Below, one piece after another: positions 49,802 through 58,572 of a stretch of DNA of 64,000 nucleotides (the first letter of the stretch is position 1; every line of letters starts with the position of its first letter). Source of the stretch: Microbacterium sp. ABRD28 (GTDB lineage: Bacteria > Actinomycetota > Actinomycetes > Actinomycetales > Microbacteriaceae); the NCBI RefSeq assembly GCF_003850245.1, contig NZ_CP031015.1, forward strand, positions 310,001-374,000, read 5' to 3'. The notes under the pieces were generated by a model. It worked only from the letters and a program-made list of their open reading frames with translations. It did not search any database and had not been told where the DNA came from. A program made the position numbers and the translations under genes.

Positions 49802-50898
49802 GCACGTCCACCCTGCCCACCGCACCCAGCACCGCGCAGAGCGTGTGGCTGGTCGCCGAGCGCGAGATCGGGTCGAAGCTGCGCAGCAAGGCCTTCGTCA
49901 TCTCCACCGCGATCCTCATCCTCGGCGCGCTCGCCCTGGTGATCTGGGGCGGCTTCACCGCCGGGAACTCGTCGGGCACGCCCGTCGCGGTCACCAGCAA
50001 CGCGTCGCAGTACGTCGAGGGCGTCGAGGGGCTCGAGGTCACCGACGTGAGCGACCGCGCCCAGGCCGAGGATCTCGTCGCCTCGGGTGACGTCGACGCC
50101 GCGGTCGTGGGCGACTCGTCGTCGCCGCTCGGCTTCGTCATCATCGCCGACTCGAGTCCGCCCACCGACCTCATGCTCACCCTGGCGCAGGTGCCGCCCG
50201 TGGAGCTGTTGAACCCGGATGAGACCAACCCCCTCCTGCGCTACTTCGTCGCCCTCGGGTTCGGCATCGTGTTCCTCCTCGCCGCGTCGCTCTTCGGCGG
50301 CACCATCGCGCAGAGCGTCGTCGAGGAGAAGCAGACCCGCGTGGTCGAACTGCTGATCTCGGCCGTGCCGACACGCGCCCTTCTGGCCGGGAAGGTCATC
50401 GGCAACACGGTCCTCGCGGTGGGGCAGATCCTGGTGCTCGCCGCCGTCGCCGTCGTGGGACTCACCGTCACCGACCAGACCGCGTTGCTGCAGGGCCTCG
50501 GGGCGCCGATCGCCTGGTTCGCCGTGTTCTTCCTCTTCGGTTTCGTGCTGCTGGCCGCACTGTTCGCCGCGGCGGCGGCGATGGTGTCGCGGCAGGAGGA
50601 CATCGGGTCGACCACGACGCCGTTGACCATGCTGATCATGGCGCCGTACTTCCTGGTCATCTTCTTCAACGACAACTCGCTGGTGCTGACGATCATGTCC
50701 TACGTGCCGTTCTCGGCACCCGTGGGCATGCCGATGCGACTCTTCCTCGGCGAGGCGCAGTGGTGGGAGCCGCTGGTGTCGCTCGCGATCCTCGCCGCGA
50801 CCTGCGTCGGCGCGATCCTCGTCGGCGCGAAGATCTACGAGAACTCGCTCTTGCGCATGGGGGCACGCGTCAAGCTGCGGGAGGCGCTGGCCGCCTGA
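49798..50898 (+). CDS. ABC transporter permease (NatB/ABC-2 type)
   Basis: The 366-residue membrane protein has one N-terminal helix (about 33-52), a large external domain (about 55-145) and five C-terminal helices, the ABC-2 type-3 layout. The VVEEKQTRVVELLISAVP motif precedes the membrane block and is typical of NatB-like exporters. The start (GTG 49798) overlaps the ATPase stop (GTGA). The substrate may be sodium or another small toxic compound; no evidence distinguishes these. Confidence 0.9.
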   Translation: MSTSTLPTAPSTAQSVWLVAEREIGSKLRSKAFVISTAILILGALALVIWGGFTAGNSSGTPVAVTSNASQYVEGVEGLEVTDVSDRAQAEDLVASGDVDAAVVGDSSSPLGFVIIADSSPPTDLMLTLAQVPPVELLNPDETNPLLRYFVALGFGIVFLLAASLFGGTIAQSVVEEKQTRVVELLISAVPTRALLAGKVIGNTVLAVGQILVLAAVAVVGLTVTDQTALLQGLGAPIAWFAVFFLFGFVLLAALFAAAAAMVSRQEDIGSTTTPLTMLIMAPYFLVIFFNDNSLVLTIMSYVPFSAPVGMPMRLFLGEAQWWEPLVSLAILAATCVGAILVGAKIYENSLLRMGARVKLREALAA

Positions 50899-50910
50899 GG
50901 CGCCGCGCCA

Positions 50911-50947
50911 GGGGGGATGCCGGAGTCCCGGCATCCCCCCTCTTCTT
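50911..50947 (+). terminator. Intrinsic terminator of the ABC operon
   Basis: A perfect 13-bp stem (GGGGGGATGCCGG/CCGGCATCCCCCC) with a 4-base loop is followed by TCTTCTT, 13 bases past the permease stop. Confidence 0.88.
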
Positions 50948-50986
50948 CGCGGTGAGAAGCCCCATCGACGAACTAGGGTGGCGAGC

Positions 50987-52372
50987 ATGAGCGCTGCGGA
51001 GAAGACGGCCACCGACCTGACCACGCTGATCATCCTCGGGGCCTCCGGAGATCTCACCTCGAGGCTCCTCCTCCCCGCCCTCGGGCAGCTGCTCACCCGT
51101 GAGTCCGACCGCCGGATCCACCTCCGCGGCGCGGGAATGGATGACTGGGATGACGACCACTGGCGCGAGGTCGTGAAGGCGTCGTTCGCCACGACCGGAT
51201 CGGAGAAGGCCTTCCCCTCGGTGGCGGCGACGACCTATACGAGAGCCGACATCACCGACCCCGCCGATCTCACCGCGCTCATGAGCGGCAACGACGGCCG
51301 GGTCGCGCTGTACTTCGCCGTGCCGCCGGCGATCACCGAGCGCGCGTGCCAGGCGCTGACCGGGCTGGAGGTTCCCGAGGGCCTCATCCTCGCGATCGAG
51401 AAGCCGTTCGGCAGCGATGAGAAGACCGCCCGCGCCCTGAACGAGACCGTCGCGAAGATCGTCCCCGAGTCGCAGGTCTTCCGCATCGACCACTTCCTCG
51501 GCCGCTCGACGACCCTGAACATCCTCGGTGCGCGCCTGGCGAACCGGGTGCTCGAGCCGGTGTGGTCGGCCGAGCACATCGAGTCGATCTTCATCGGCTA
51601 CGACGAGACCCTCGGGCTCGAGGGCAGGGCCGGGTACTACGACCACGCCGGAGCGCTGGTGGACATGATCCAGAGTCACCTCCTGCAGGTGCTCGCGATC
51701 GTCGCGATGGAGCCCCCGGCGTCACTGTCGGAGATCGACTTCCGCGAGGCGACCGGCGCGGTCCTCCGCGCCACCGACGTCTGGCAGGACGATCCGGTGG
51801 CCTCCTCGCGCCGCGCGCGCTACACCGCCGGCGTCGTGCAGGCGCGCCCCCTCCCGTCGTATGTCGATGAGCCGGGGGTGGATGCGGCACGCGACACCGA
51901 GACGCTCGCCCAGGTCGTCTTCGAGGTGCGCAACGCGCGGTGGCAGGGAGTGCCCTTCACCCTGCGGTCGGGGAAGGCGCTGGATGACGCGGAGCGCGAG
52001 GTGATCGTGCGGTTCAAGCCGGTGCGCCACCTGCCCGACGGTCTCACCGGGAGCACGGAGCCCACCGTGCTCCGCTTCGCGCTGGGTCCCGACCGGATGA
52101 CGCTCGAACTGAACGTCAGCGGAGACGGCAACGCCTTCGAACTCGAACGCGCCCCGCTCATCGCCGACCTCGGCGAGGGAACTCTCAAGGCCTATGCCGA
52201 GGTGCTGTCGGGAATCCTCGACGGCGATGCGATGCTCGCCGTCCGCGGTGACGCGGCCGAGCAGTGCTGGCGGATCGTGCAGCCCGTGCTCGACGCGTGG
52301 CGCAGCGGCGAGGTGCCGCTGGACGAGTACCCCGCCGGCACCGACGGTCCCGCGGCGTGGCCGCGGCCGTAG
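50987..52372 (+). CDS. zwf: Glucose-6-phosphate dehydrogenase-like
   Basis: The 461-residue protein has GASGDLTSRLLLPAL (NADP motif, about residues 17-31), EKPFGSD (substrate loop) and RIDHFLGRST, the active-site signature, with Phe instead of the usual Tyr and RST instead of KE. It is shorter than most zwf products. It oxidises glucose-6-phosphate or a related hexose phosphate with NADP. No opcA, pgl, gnd or tal is next to it, so it is probably a second copy with divergent specificity. ATG 50987 follows TAGGGT (leaderless). Confidence 0.8.
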   Translation: MSAAEKTATDLTTLIILGASGDLTSRLLLPALGQLLTRESDRRIHLRGAGMDDWDDDHWREVVKASFATTGSEKAFPSVAATTYTRADITDPADLTALMSGNDGRVALYFAVPPAITERACQALTGLEVPEGLILAIEKPFGSDEKTARALNETVAKIVPESQVFRIDHFLGRSTTLNILGARLANRVLEPVWSAEHIESIFIGYDETLGLEGRAGYYDHAGALVDMIQSHLLQVLAIVAMEPPASLSEIDFREATGAVLRATDVWQDDPVASSRRARYTAGVVQARPLPSYVDEPGVDAARDTETLAQVVFEVRNARWQGVPFTLRSGKALDDAEREVIVRFKPVRHLPDGLTGSTEPTVLRFALGPDRMTLELNVSGDGNAFELERAPLIADLGEGTLKAYAEVLSGILDGDAMLAVRGDAAEQCWRIVQPVLDAWRSGEVPLDEYPAGTDGPAAWPRP

Positions 52373-52381
52373 TCGACCCGG

Positions 52382-53161
52382 CTAGCTGACTCCCCCGTCC
52401 CACGCGCGCACCCGGTGCACCGTCGCCGACTTCGGATAGGCGCCCGAAGGCGGTCCGATCTCGAACAGATCGATGAGCAGGAACATCGGTGAGGCGGGGG
52501 CCTGCGGCATCCGTTTGATCACTTTCCCTTCGACCCCGATCACCGTCTCGCCGTCGCCCCAGATCGCCGTCCACGTGTGCGGGCGCGAGGCGTCGAACGG
52601 AAGCGTCACCTCGCTCATGTCGCTCGTGAGCCGCGGGTCGCTGTGCGCCTTGATGCCGGTGCGCGCAGTCGTGGAGTCACCGATCGCGGAGGCGTCGATC
52701 TCGAAGACGCAGATCTCGCCGGCGTCGGCGGCCGAGAGGTGCTCGGTGCCGACGAACCACGCGGCGAGCATGCAGTCCGGGTCGCGCGAGGCCGAGACGG
52801 TGATGTCGACCCGACCCGACGTCGGCGCCCAGAGCAGGCGTGACGGCGTCTCGGTACGCACCGTCAGACCGTCGTCGCGGTGGCGGTGCGTGCCGATCGT
52901 CGACCCGACGGGACCTGAGAACGAGCCGGTCTGGATGTTGGAGACGCGCAGCGGCGCGTCCTCGGGTCGCCAGTCGAGCTGATCGGCGTCGATGCGCAGC
53001 TGCAGCCCGGCGCGGCTGAGGGCGTAGCGCGCCTCCGACCGGTCGGGCGTCGTCCAGTGCGGGAGGTAGTGCGCCACCCACCGCTCGGGGTCGAGCCCGC
53101 GCGAGAAGTCGTCGTCGAAGAGCGGCGGGTGCGTCGGCGGGGCGGGCAGCGCGGTCGTCAT
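52382..53161 (-). CDS. GH16-like concanavalin-A-fold protein with altered active site
   Basis: The 259-residue protein reads as a beta-jelly roll of the GH16 kind (LFDDDFSRGLDPERWV at the start; TWTAIWGDGETVIGVEGKV at the end). The catalytic strand, normally ExDxxE, reads GEICVFEID, where the middle aspartate is replaced by Cys. There is no signal peptide, so the protein stays in the cytoplasm. A sugar-binding or altered hydrolytic role is possible. Its start overlaps the VOC stop (ATGA). Confidence 0.72.
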   Translation of the reverse strand: MTTALPAPPTHPPLFDDDFSRGLDPERWVAHYLPHWTTPDRSEARYALSRAGLQLRIDADQLDWRPEDAPLRVSNIQTGSFSGPVGSTIGTHRHRDDGLTVRTETPSRLLWAPTSGRVDITVSASRDPDCMLAAWFVGTEHLSAADAGEICVFEIDASAIGDSTTARTGIKAHSDPRLTSDMSEVTLPFDASRPHTWTAIWGDGETVIGVEGKVIKRMPQAPASPMFLLIDLFEIGPPSGAYPKSATVHRVRAWDGGVS

Positions 53162-53556
53162 CCGGGCAGATCGTCGTCTTGGAAGACGGCGAGCACGTTG
53201 CCGGCCGGGTCTCGGAACCAGGCGATGTCGGGCCCGTTGTCGGTGGCGTGGACGATGCCGCGGTGATCGGTGGGGAACTCGTCGTCGGAGTAGATCTTCG
53301 TGTTCACTCCGCGCGCGTTCAGGTCGTCGACGGCGGCGCCGAGGTCTCGCACCGGGAAGTTCAGGATCGTGTAACTTGCGGGCTCGTGATTCGGCTTGTC
53401 GTAGATCAGCACCCGGCCGCCCGAGGCGACGTCGAGCACGAGGAAGCCCATGTCGTTGTCGGAGACCGTCATGCCCAGCGTGTCGCCGTAGAAGCGGCGC
53501 GCCGCCTCGATGTCGTCGACGCTGAAGCCGGGGAAAGCGTGGTCGGTGGTGAACAT
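53158..53556 (-). CDS. VOC-family protein (glyoxalase/bleomycin-resistance fold)
   Basis: The 132-residue protein has two beta-alpha-beta-beta-beta halves: FPGFSVDDIEAARRFYGDTLGM, then FPVRDLGAAVDDLNARG and WFRDPAGNVLAVFQDD. Metal ligands of the VOC fold may be His and Glu at partly conserved sites, but function is not deducible. Coupled with the downstream GH16-like gene by a four-base overlap. Confidence 0.85.
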   Translation of the reverse strand: MFTTDHAFPGFSVDDIEAARRFYGDTLGMTVSDNDMGFLVLDVASGGRVLIYDKPNHEPASYTILNFPVRDLGAAVDDLNARGVNTKIYSDDEFPTDHRGIVHATDNGPDIAWFRDPAGNVLAVFQDDDLPG

Positions 53557-53631
53557 GGATCCTCCCGAGTGGTGTCGGTGCCAGCCTGGCGCGTTCGGCG
53601 GGCGGCGTCCAGGGCTGACGGCGTCTGATTG

Positions 53632-53661
53632 TTGACAGGCGTTGAACAGTTGTTCAATGAT
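53632..53661 (+). promoter_or_regulatory. Promoter and operator of the TetR gene
   Basis: TTGACA (53632-53637) and AATGAT (53656-53661) are spaced 18 bases. Between them lies the perfect 16-bp palindrome TTGAACAGTTGTTCAA (53642-53657), placed where a TetR dimer would block polymerase. This fits autoregulation and a leaderless transcript starting near GTG 53669. Confidence 0.75.
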
Positions 53662-53668
53662 GTGCTTC

Positions 53669-54238
53669 GTGACACCTCCCTCCCCGGCTTCCGACGTCAC
53701 GCGCCAGCGCATCCTCGATGCCGCGGTGGCGTGCTTCGCCCGCGACGGGTTCGCCTGCTCCGTCCGCACGATCGCCGCCGAGGCGGGCGTGAGCGCGGCG
53801 CTGGTCATCCACCACTTCACCGACAAAGCCGGCCTTCGTCGCGCCTGCGACGCCGCCGCGCTCCACGCCGTGACCCACAAGGGCTCACCCGACGACGAGG
53901 CGAGCCGCCGGTCCGCGGCGGAACACCTGACGCCTCACGTCCGCTACATCGCACGCGCGTTGATCGAGGGCGGCGACGGCGCAGCCGCGGTGTTCGACGC
54001 GCTCGTCGCGTCGTCCGATCGCGTCCTCGACACCGAGGGGATGGTCGCCGACGCCACAGCGGCGGCGCGAGAGGACGCCCGCGTCGCGCTCACCGCCTAT
54101 TCGCTCGCCCCCCTTCTCCTCGGCGGCCTCATTGCCCGCCGCTTCGAACGAGAAGAGGTCGACGCCGACGTGCTCCTGCGCCTCCACAGCGGTCTGGCGG
54201 CCATCGGCCCGCTCCTCGCCCGCGGGGTTCGACCGTGA
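53669..54238 (+). CDS. TetR-family regulator
   Basis: The 189-residue protein has the N-terminal helix-turn-helix (RQRILDAAVACFARDGFACSVRTIAAEAGVSAALVIHHF; about residues 11-48) and a helical ligand domain. GTG 53669 is chosen because the promoter and operator overlap the upstream ATG codons (53657, 53660). The stop overlaps the glycosyltransferase start, so both genes form one operon, and the regulator probably controls it. Confidence 0.88.
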   Translation: MTPPSPASDVTRQRILDAAVACFARDGFACSVRTIAAEAGVSAALVIHHFTDKAGLRRACDAAALHAVTHKGSPDDEASRRSAAEHLTPHVRYIARALIEGGDGAAAVFDALVASSDRVLDTEGMVADATAAAREDARVALTAYSLAPLLLGGLIARRFEREEVDADVLLRLHSGLAAIGPLLARGVRP

Positions 54239-55413
54239 AGCTCCTCCTGCTCACAGCGGGGTCGCGCGGAGACGTCGAGCCCTTCGCCGCACTGGCTCGC
54301 CGGGCTCGGGAGCGCGGCCACGAGGTCACGCTCGCGATCCCGGACAACTCCGGCGTCGACCTCGACGGGCTTCAGACGGCCTCGCTGGGAGCGGACTTCC
54401 AGGCGATGATCGCCGCTCAGGGAACATCCATCCGCCAGGCCATGCGGAACTTCTCCTCGGTCGTCCGCCCGACCATGCGGGCGGTGATCGTCGGGTCGGC
54501 GCAGATCGGGCTCGCCCACGGAGCCGACGCGGTCATCGCCCACCCGAAGGTGCTCTCGGCTCCCCTCATCGCGGCGCGCCTCGGGGCGAAGCTGTTCGCC
54601 GTCGAAACCGTGCCCACCACCGTTCCCACCCGCGACTTCCCGGCCGCGGGAACGGTGTCGTTCGACCTGGGTCCCCTCAACCGCCTCACCTACCGCGCGG
54701 GCGGGGCCGCGGCGTCGATGTTCCGGCGAGAGCTGCGCGAGGCGGCGCGGGTGCTCGGCGATCCTCGGCCGCGGGCGCCCCGGGCCACACTTCTTCCGAT
54801 CAGCCCACTGATCCTCTCGCGCCCGGCCGACTGGCCTCCGACAGCTCATCTCACGGGCGCCTGGAGCGGCCGCTCCGACGGGCGATCGGATGCCGCGGTG
54901 GCGGCGTTCCTGGCCCGCGGACCCTCGGTGTCGGTCGGCTTCGGGTCGATGGCACAGGGCGATCCGCTCGCGCGGGGTGCGGCGTTCGTCGCGGCGGCGC
55001 GCGAGCGCGGACGGCAGACCCTGGTGCTCCGCGGCTGGGGAGGTGCCGACGTGCCGCCCGAACTGCGGGGCGACGACGTGCTGGTCATCGACGACGCTCC
55101 GCACGACCAGGTGTTCCCCTTCGTCGACGTGGCGGTGCATCACGGTGGTGCGGGGACCGCCCAGGCCGCCGTGCGCGCCGGCACACCGTCGGTGATCGTG
55201 CCGTTCCTGGCGGATCAACCCTTCTGGGCCCGGACGCTGCAGGCTCGCGGCCTCGCTGCCGCCCCGCTCTCCCGGCGCCGGGTGACAGCGCGGCACGCGG
55301 GTGACGCCATCGACGAGGCCCTCCGGTGCCGGCCGCGCGCGGCCGAGCTCGGCCCCCTCGTCGCGGCGGAGGACGGCACCGGCCGCGCTTTCGAGCTGAT
55401 CGAGGAGGCGTAG
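54235..55413 (+). CDS. GT1 glycosyltransferase (macrolide/flavonoid-type, UGT-like)
   Basis: The 392-residue GT-B enzyme has the N-terminal VKLLLLTAGSRGDVEPFAAL and the sugar-nucleotide-binding segment VAVHHGGAGTAQAAVRAGTPSVIVPFLADQPFWA (about residues 300-333), with the HHGGAGT and DQ motifs of family GT1. It glycosylates a hydrophobic acceptor, often a drug or sterol. Pairing with TetR suggests inducible inactivation of a toxic compound, though no substrate is proven. Start GTG overlaps the regulator stop (GTGA). Confidence 0.88.
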   Translation: MKLLLLTAGSRGDVEPFAALARRARERGHEVTLAIPDNSGVDLDGLQTASLGADFQAMIAAQGTSIRQAMRNFSSVVRPTMRAVIVGSAQIGLAHGADAVIAHPKVLSAPLIAARLGAKLFAVETVPTTVPTRDFPAAGTVSFDLGPLNRLTYRAGGAAASMFRRELREAARVLGDPRPRAPRATLLPISPLILSRPADWPPTAHLTGAWSGRSDGRSDAAVAAFLARGPSVSVGFGSMAQGDPLARGAAFVAAARERGRQTLVLRGWGGADVPPELRGDDVLVIDDAPHDQVFPFVDVAVHHGGAGTAQAAVRAGTPSVIVPFLADQPFWARTLQARGLAAAPLSRRRVTARHAGDAIDEALRCRPRAAELGPLVAAEDGTGRAFELIEEA

Positions 55414-55435
55414 GCCGGGAACGCCGAGCGCGCTC

Positions 55436-55522
55436 GTCCCGAACTCCTGCAGAATCGGCAGATCCGCCGGCCTCGGGGCGTTATGCGCGGTTCTGGGCGC
55501 GGATTGCAGGAGTTGGGGTCAC
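55436..55522. repeat. REP/MITE-like inverted-repeat element, copy 3
   Basis: GTCCCGAACTCCTGCAGAATCGGC faces the complement of GTGACCCCAACTCCTGCAATCC, 87 bases end to end. It lies between two convergent genes, and its last bases supply the stop codon of the ArsR gene (55519-55521). A hairpin here could stop transcription from both sides. Confidence 0.75.
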
Positions 55523-56049
55523 GTGTGCGCGGCGGGCGGGTTCTTGTCGGGGTGCAGGACCGTGAAGAGCGAGTACGTCTCGCCGTCGGGGTCGGGTCCG
55601 CGCTCCTTGAACTCGTTCACCAGCGCGTAGAGCCGCTCCTGCAGCTCTTCCCTGTGGGCGTCGTTGAGCTTCAGCCCCAGCCACGTCGTGTCGAGGTCAT
55701 CGTCGGCGACCCCCTCGATCTGCTGCAGAAACGTCTCGACCAGCACGTGCGAGCCCCCCGGCATCGAGGTCCGCCACGACAGGCCGGTCGCCCGGTAGGG
55801 CACCTCTCGCGCGCCCTGCGCACCGGCGCGCTCGGGCTCGGGGGCGAGATAGCCGGTGTTCACCAGGGTCCGCACGTGGTGGAGCATCGTCCCGGGGTTC
55901 ACCCCGAGCAGCTCTGCGAGCTCCTTGTTCGTGCGCGCCTCGAACGCGCACAGGCGCAGCACCCGGAGACGCAGAGGCGAGCTGAGCGCGCGCATCCGCG
56001 CCTCGGTCTCAGGATCGCCGGGGCGCAGCTCCACCCGTCCGCCGCTCAC
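55519..56049 (-). CDS. ArsR-like winged-helix regulator
   Basis: The 176-residue protein has a winged helix-turn-helix (LSSPLRLRVLRLCAFEARTNKELAELLGVNPGTMLHHVRTLV, about residues 22-63), then a C-terminal extension rich in Glu and Trp. It has no cysteine pair, so it probably senses something other than metal. GTG 56049 is preceded by GAGGGG. It is divergent from the MFS gene with a palindrome between them, the usual repressor arrangement. Confidence 0.8.
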   Translation of the reverse strand: MSGGRVELRPGDPETEARMRALSSPLRLRVLRLCAFEARTNKELAELLGVNPGTMLHHVRTLVNTGYLAPEPERAGAQGAREVPYRATGLSWRTSMPGGSHVLVETFLQQIEGVADDDLDTTWLGLKLNDAHREELQERLYALVNEFKERGPDPDGETYSLFTVLHPDKNPPAAHT

Positions 56050-56068
56050 CCCCTCACTCAACCACACC

Positions 56069-56086
56069 GATTGACTTTCCTCAATC
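56069..56086. promoter_or_regulatory. Palindrome GATTGA-N6-TCAATC, probable ArsR operator
   Basis: The perfect 6-6-6 palindrome lies between the divergent ArsR and MFS genes and overlaps TTGACT, a candidate -35 box for the MFS gene. A further TCAATCAG stands over the MFS start. Repression of both genes is a reasonable inference. Confidence 0.6.
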
Positions 56087-56106
56087 AGCGGGTCACACTG
56101 ATCGAC

Positions 56107-57381
56107 ATGTCTCAATCAGTCGCGGTCGACACCGCAGCGAAAGGATCGCTCTGGCGTGACCGCAACTTCCTCACGATGTGGACCGGGCAGGCGTTCAGCC
56201 AGTTCGGCTCGCAGATCACCGAACTCGCGATTCCGGTGCTCGCCGTCATCCTCCTGCAGGCGACCGAGTGGGAGGTCGGCGTCCTGAACGCCGCCAACGT
56301 CGCCGCGTTCCTCATCGTCGGCCTGCCCGCCGGCGCCTGGATCGATCGGATGCGAAAGCGCCACGTCATGATCTGGGCCGACCTGGTCAGGGCGCTCGCG
56401 CTCGGCTCGCTGCCGCTGCTGTGGTTCGCCGGGATCCTCGAGATCTGGCACCTCATCGCCGTCGCGCTCGTGATGGGTGTCGCCACCGTCTTCTTCGATG
56501 TGTCGTACCAGAGCCTCATCCCCTCGCTCGTACGGCCGGGCCAGATCGCCGAGGCCAACGGCAAGCTCGAGGCGACCCACCAGGTCGCGGGGCTCGCGGG
56601 GCCGGCGGTGGGCGGCTGGCTCGTGGGCGTCCTCGCCGCCCCCGTCGCGATCCTCGCCACGGTGGCCACCTACCTCGCCTCCTTCGTCGCCCTGCTGTTC
56701 ACCCGCGACCACGAACCGCCCCACGAGCGCGAGAGCCGCCGTCCGTTGCACCGCGAGATCGGCGAGGGACTCGGCTGGGTGTTCGGCAATCCGCTGCTCC
56801 GCCGCATCGTCTGCACGACCGGCACCGCGAACTTCTTCGGCACGATCGCCACGACGCTGCTGCCGATCTTCGTGCTGCGCGAGCTCGGTCTCTCCCCCGA
56901 GATGCTCGGCATCGTGTTCTCGCTCTCGGCCGTCGGGGGCCTCCTCGGCGCCATCGCGACGCCGCACATCGTGAAGCTCATCGGCGAGGCGCGCGCCATC
57001 CCGATCAGCGCCATCATCTTCTGCCTGGTGCCGTTCTTCCTCCCCGCGATCTCGCTCGTCCCCGAGCTCGCCTTCCCCCTGCTGGTCATCCAGTTCTTCG
57101 CGCTGAGCTTCTCGGTGCTGCTCTACAACATCACGCAGGTCACATTCCGGCAGCGCATCACCCCCGCGCGCCTGCTCGGGCGGATGAATGCCTCGATCCG
57201 CTTCGTCGTCTGGGGCGTGATGCCGATCGCCGCACTCGTCGCCGGCGCCCTCGGCACCTGGATCGGCACAGTGCCGACCCTGTGGATCGCCGCAGCCGGC
57301 GAACTGCTGTCGTGCCTGTTCGTGGTGATCGGCCCCTTCTGGGGGATGCGAGAGCTGCCCGACGCGCACGCAGACGCCTAG
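56107..57381 (+). CDS. MFS exporter, DHA3 type
   Basis: The 424-residue protein has 12 predicted helices with MFS motif A-like GAWIDRMRKRHVMIW (about residues 76-90) and FWGM near the end. The DHA3 group exports macrolides, tetracyclines or siderophores; the substrate is unknown. Start ATG 56107 has no clear ribosome binding site, which fits leaderless translation. Probably repressed by the divergent ArsR. Confidence 0.88.
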   Translation: MSQSVAVDTAAKGSLWRDRNFLTMWTGQAFSQFGSQITELAIPVLAVILLQATEWEVGVLNAANVAAFLIVGLPAGAWIDRMRKRHVMIWADLVRALALGSLPLLWFAGILEIWHLIAVALVMGVATVFFDVSYQSLIPSLVRPGQIAEANGKLEATHQVAGLAGPAVGGWLVGVLAAPVAILATVATYLASFVALLFTRDHEPPHERESRRPLHREIGEGLGWVFGNPLLRRIVCTTGTANFFGTIATTLLPIFVLRELGLSPEMLGIVFSLSAVGGLLGAIATPHIVKLIGEARAIPISAIIFCLVPFFLPAISLVPELAFPLLVIQFFALSFSVLLYNITQVTFRQRITPARLLGRMNASIRFVVWGVMPIAALVAGALGTWIGTVPTLWIAAAGELLSCLFVVIGPFWGMRELPDAHADA

Positions 57382-57444
57382 GAGCCGTTCCCACGGGACG
57401 CAAGCCCCGGCCCGACCCGGTGCCGGGCGTGGTTGAGTGTGAGC

Positions 57445-58572
57445 ATGGTCGCACGCATCCTCTCCATCGGCACGGCGGTTCCCGCCACCGCGCTCGCCCA
57501 GAGCGATGTGCGCGACTTCTTCGTCCGGCAGCCCGGCGTCGACCGGCTCACCGGCCGGCTGATCGGCGCCGCCTTCGACGCCGCGGCGATCGATCGCCGG
57601 CACACCGTCCTGCACGAGTTCGGGTCGGTCGGAGAAGCGGCCGCGCCGGCCGCCCCCGGCGGCGGGTTCATCAGCGCCGCAGGAGCCCTCAACCGGCCGT
57701 CGACGGGCGACCGCAACGCCGCCTACACGGCGCTCGCACCCGAACTCTCCGCGCGGGCCGCACGCGCCGCGCTCGAGGACGGCGGGGTCGCGGCATCCGA
57801 TGTCTCCCATGTCGTGACCGTCTCCTGCACGGGCTTCTTCGCGCCGGGCCCGGACTACCGGCTCGTCCGCGATCTGGGGCTGAGCACAACCGTCGAGCGG
57901 TATCACCTCGGGTTCATCGGTTGTGCGGCGGCGCTTCCCGGGCTTCGTGCGGCCGCGCGGATCTGCGCGGCCCAGCCGGAGGCCGTCGTGCTGGTCGTGT
58001 GCACCGAGCTCTGCTCGCTGCACATCCGCGCCTCGGACGACCCGCAGCAGATCGTGGCCGCGTCGGTGTTCGCCGATGGATCGGCCGCAGCGATCGTCAC
58101 TGCCCGCGCTGATCTGGCGGCCGGGGCACCCGGCGCGACGCTCGAGCTCGACCGCTTCGCCACGACGCTGACCAGTGAGGGCGAGTCCGACATGGTCTGG
58201 ACGATCGGCGACGAGGGCTTCCTCATGACCCTCTCGGCCGAAGTCCCCCGCATCATCGGACGCGAGATCCGGAACGCCGTCGGGGGATTCCTCGGCGGCG
58301 AACAGCCGACGACGTGGGCCGTGCACCCCGGCGGTCGAAGCGTGCTCGACCGGGTCGAGCAGGGTCTCGAGCTCTCGGATACCGCTCTCGACGAGTCGCG
58401 CGCGGTGCTGCGCGACTACGGCAACATGTCGAGCGCGACGATCCTGTTCATCCTTCAGCGATTGCTGCAGAGCGATCTGGGCGAGGGTGACCGCGTGGCG
58501 GCGCTCGCCTTCGGCCCGGGATTGACCGTGGAATCGGCTCTGCTCACCGCGCGCACCGGCGGGCACGCGTGA
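57445..58572 (+). CDS. Type III polyketide synthase
   Basis: The 375-residue chalcone-synthase-like enzyme has the catalytic Cys128 in VTVSCTGFFAPGPD, His294 in WAVHPGGRS and Asn327 in DYGNMSSATI. It condenses malonyl-CoA units onto an acyl starter, often giving alkylresorcinols, pyrones or tetrahydroxynaphthalene. Start ATG 57445 is taken for MVARIL. Its stop overlaps the methyltransferase start, and the next enzyme is a flavin hydroxylase, so the initial product is probably methylated and oxidised. Confidence 0.92.
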   Translation: MVARILSIGTAVPATALAQSDVRDFFVRQPGVDRLTGRLIGAAFDAAAIDRRHTVLHEFGSVGEAAAPAAPGGGFISAAGALNRPSTGDRNAAYTALAPELSARAARAALEDGGVAASDVSHVVTVSCTGFFAPGPDYRLVRDLGLSTTVERYHLGFIGCAAALPGLRAAARICAAQPEAVVLVVCTELCSLHIRASDDPQQIVAASVFADGSAAAIVTARADLAAGAPGATLELDRFATTLTSEGESDMVWTIGDEGFLMTLSAEVPRIIGREIRNAVGGFLGGEQPTTWAVHPGGRSVLDRVEQGLELSDTALDESRAVLRDYGNMSSATILFILQRLLQSDLGEGDRVAALAFGPGLTVESALLTARTGGHA

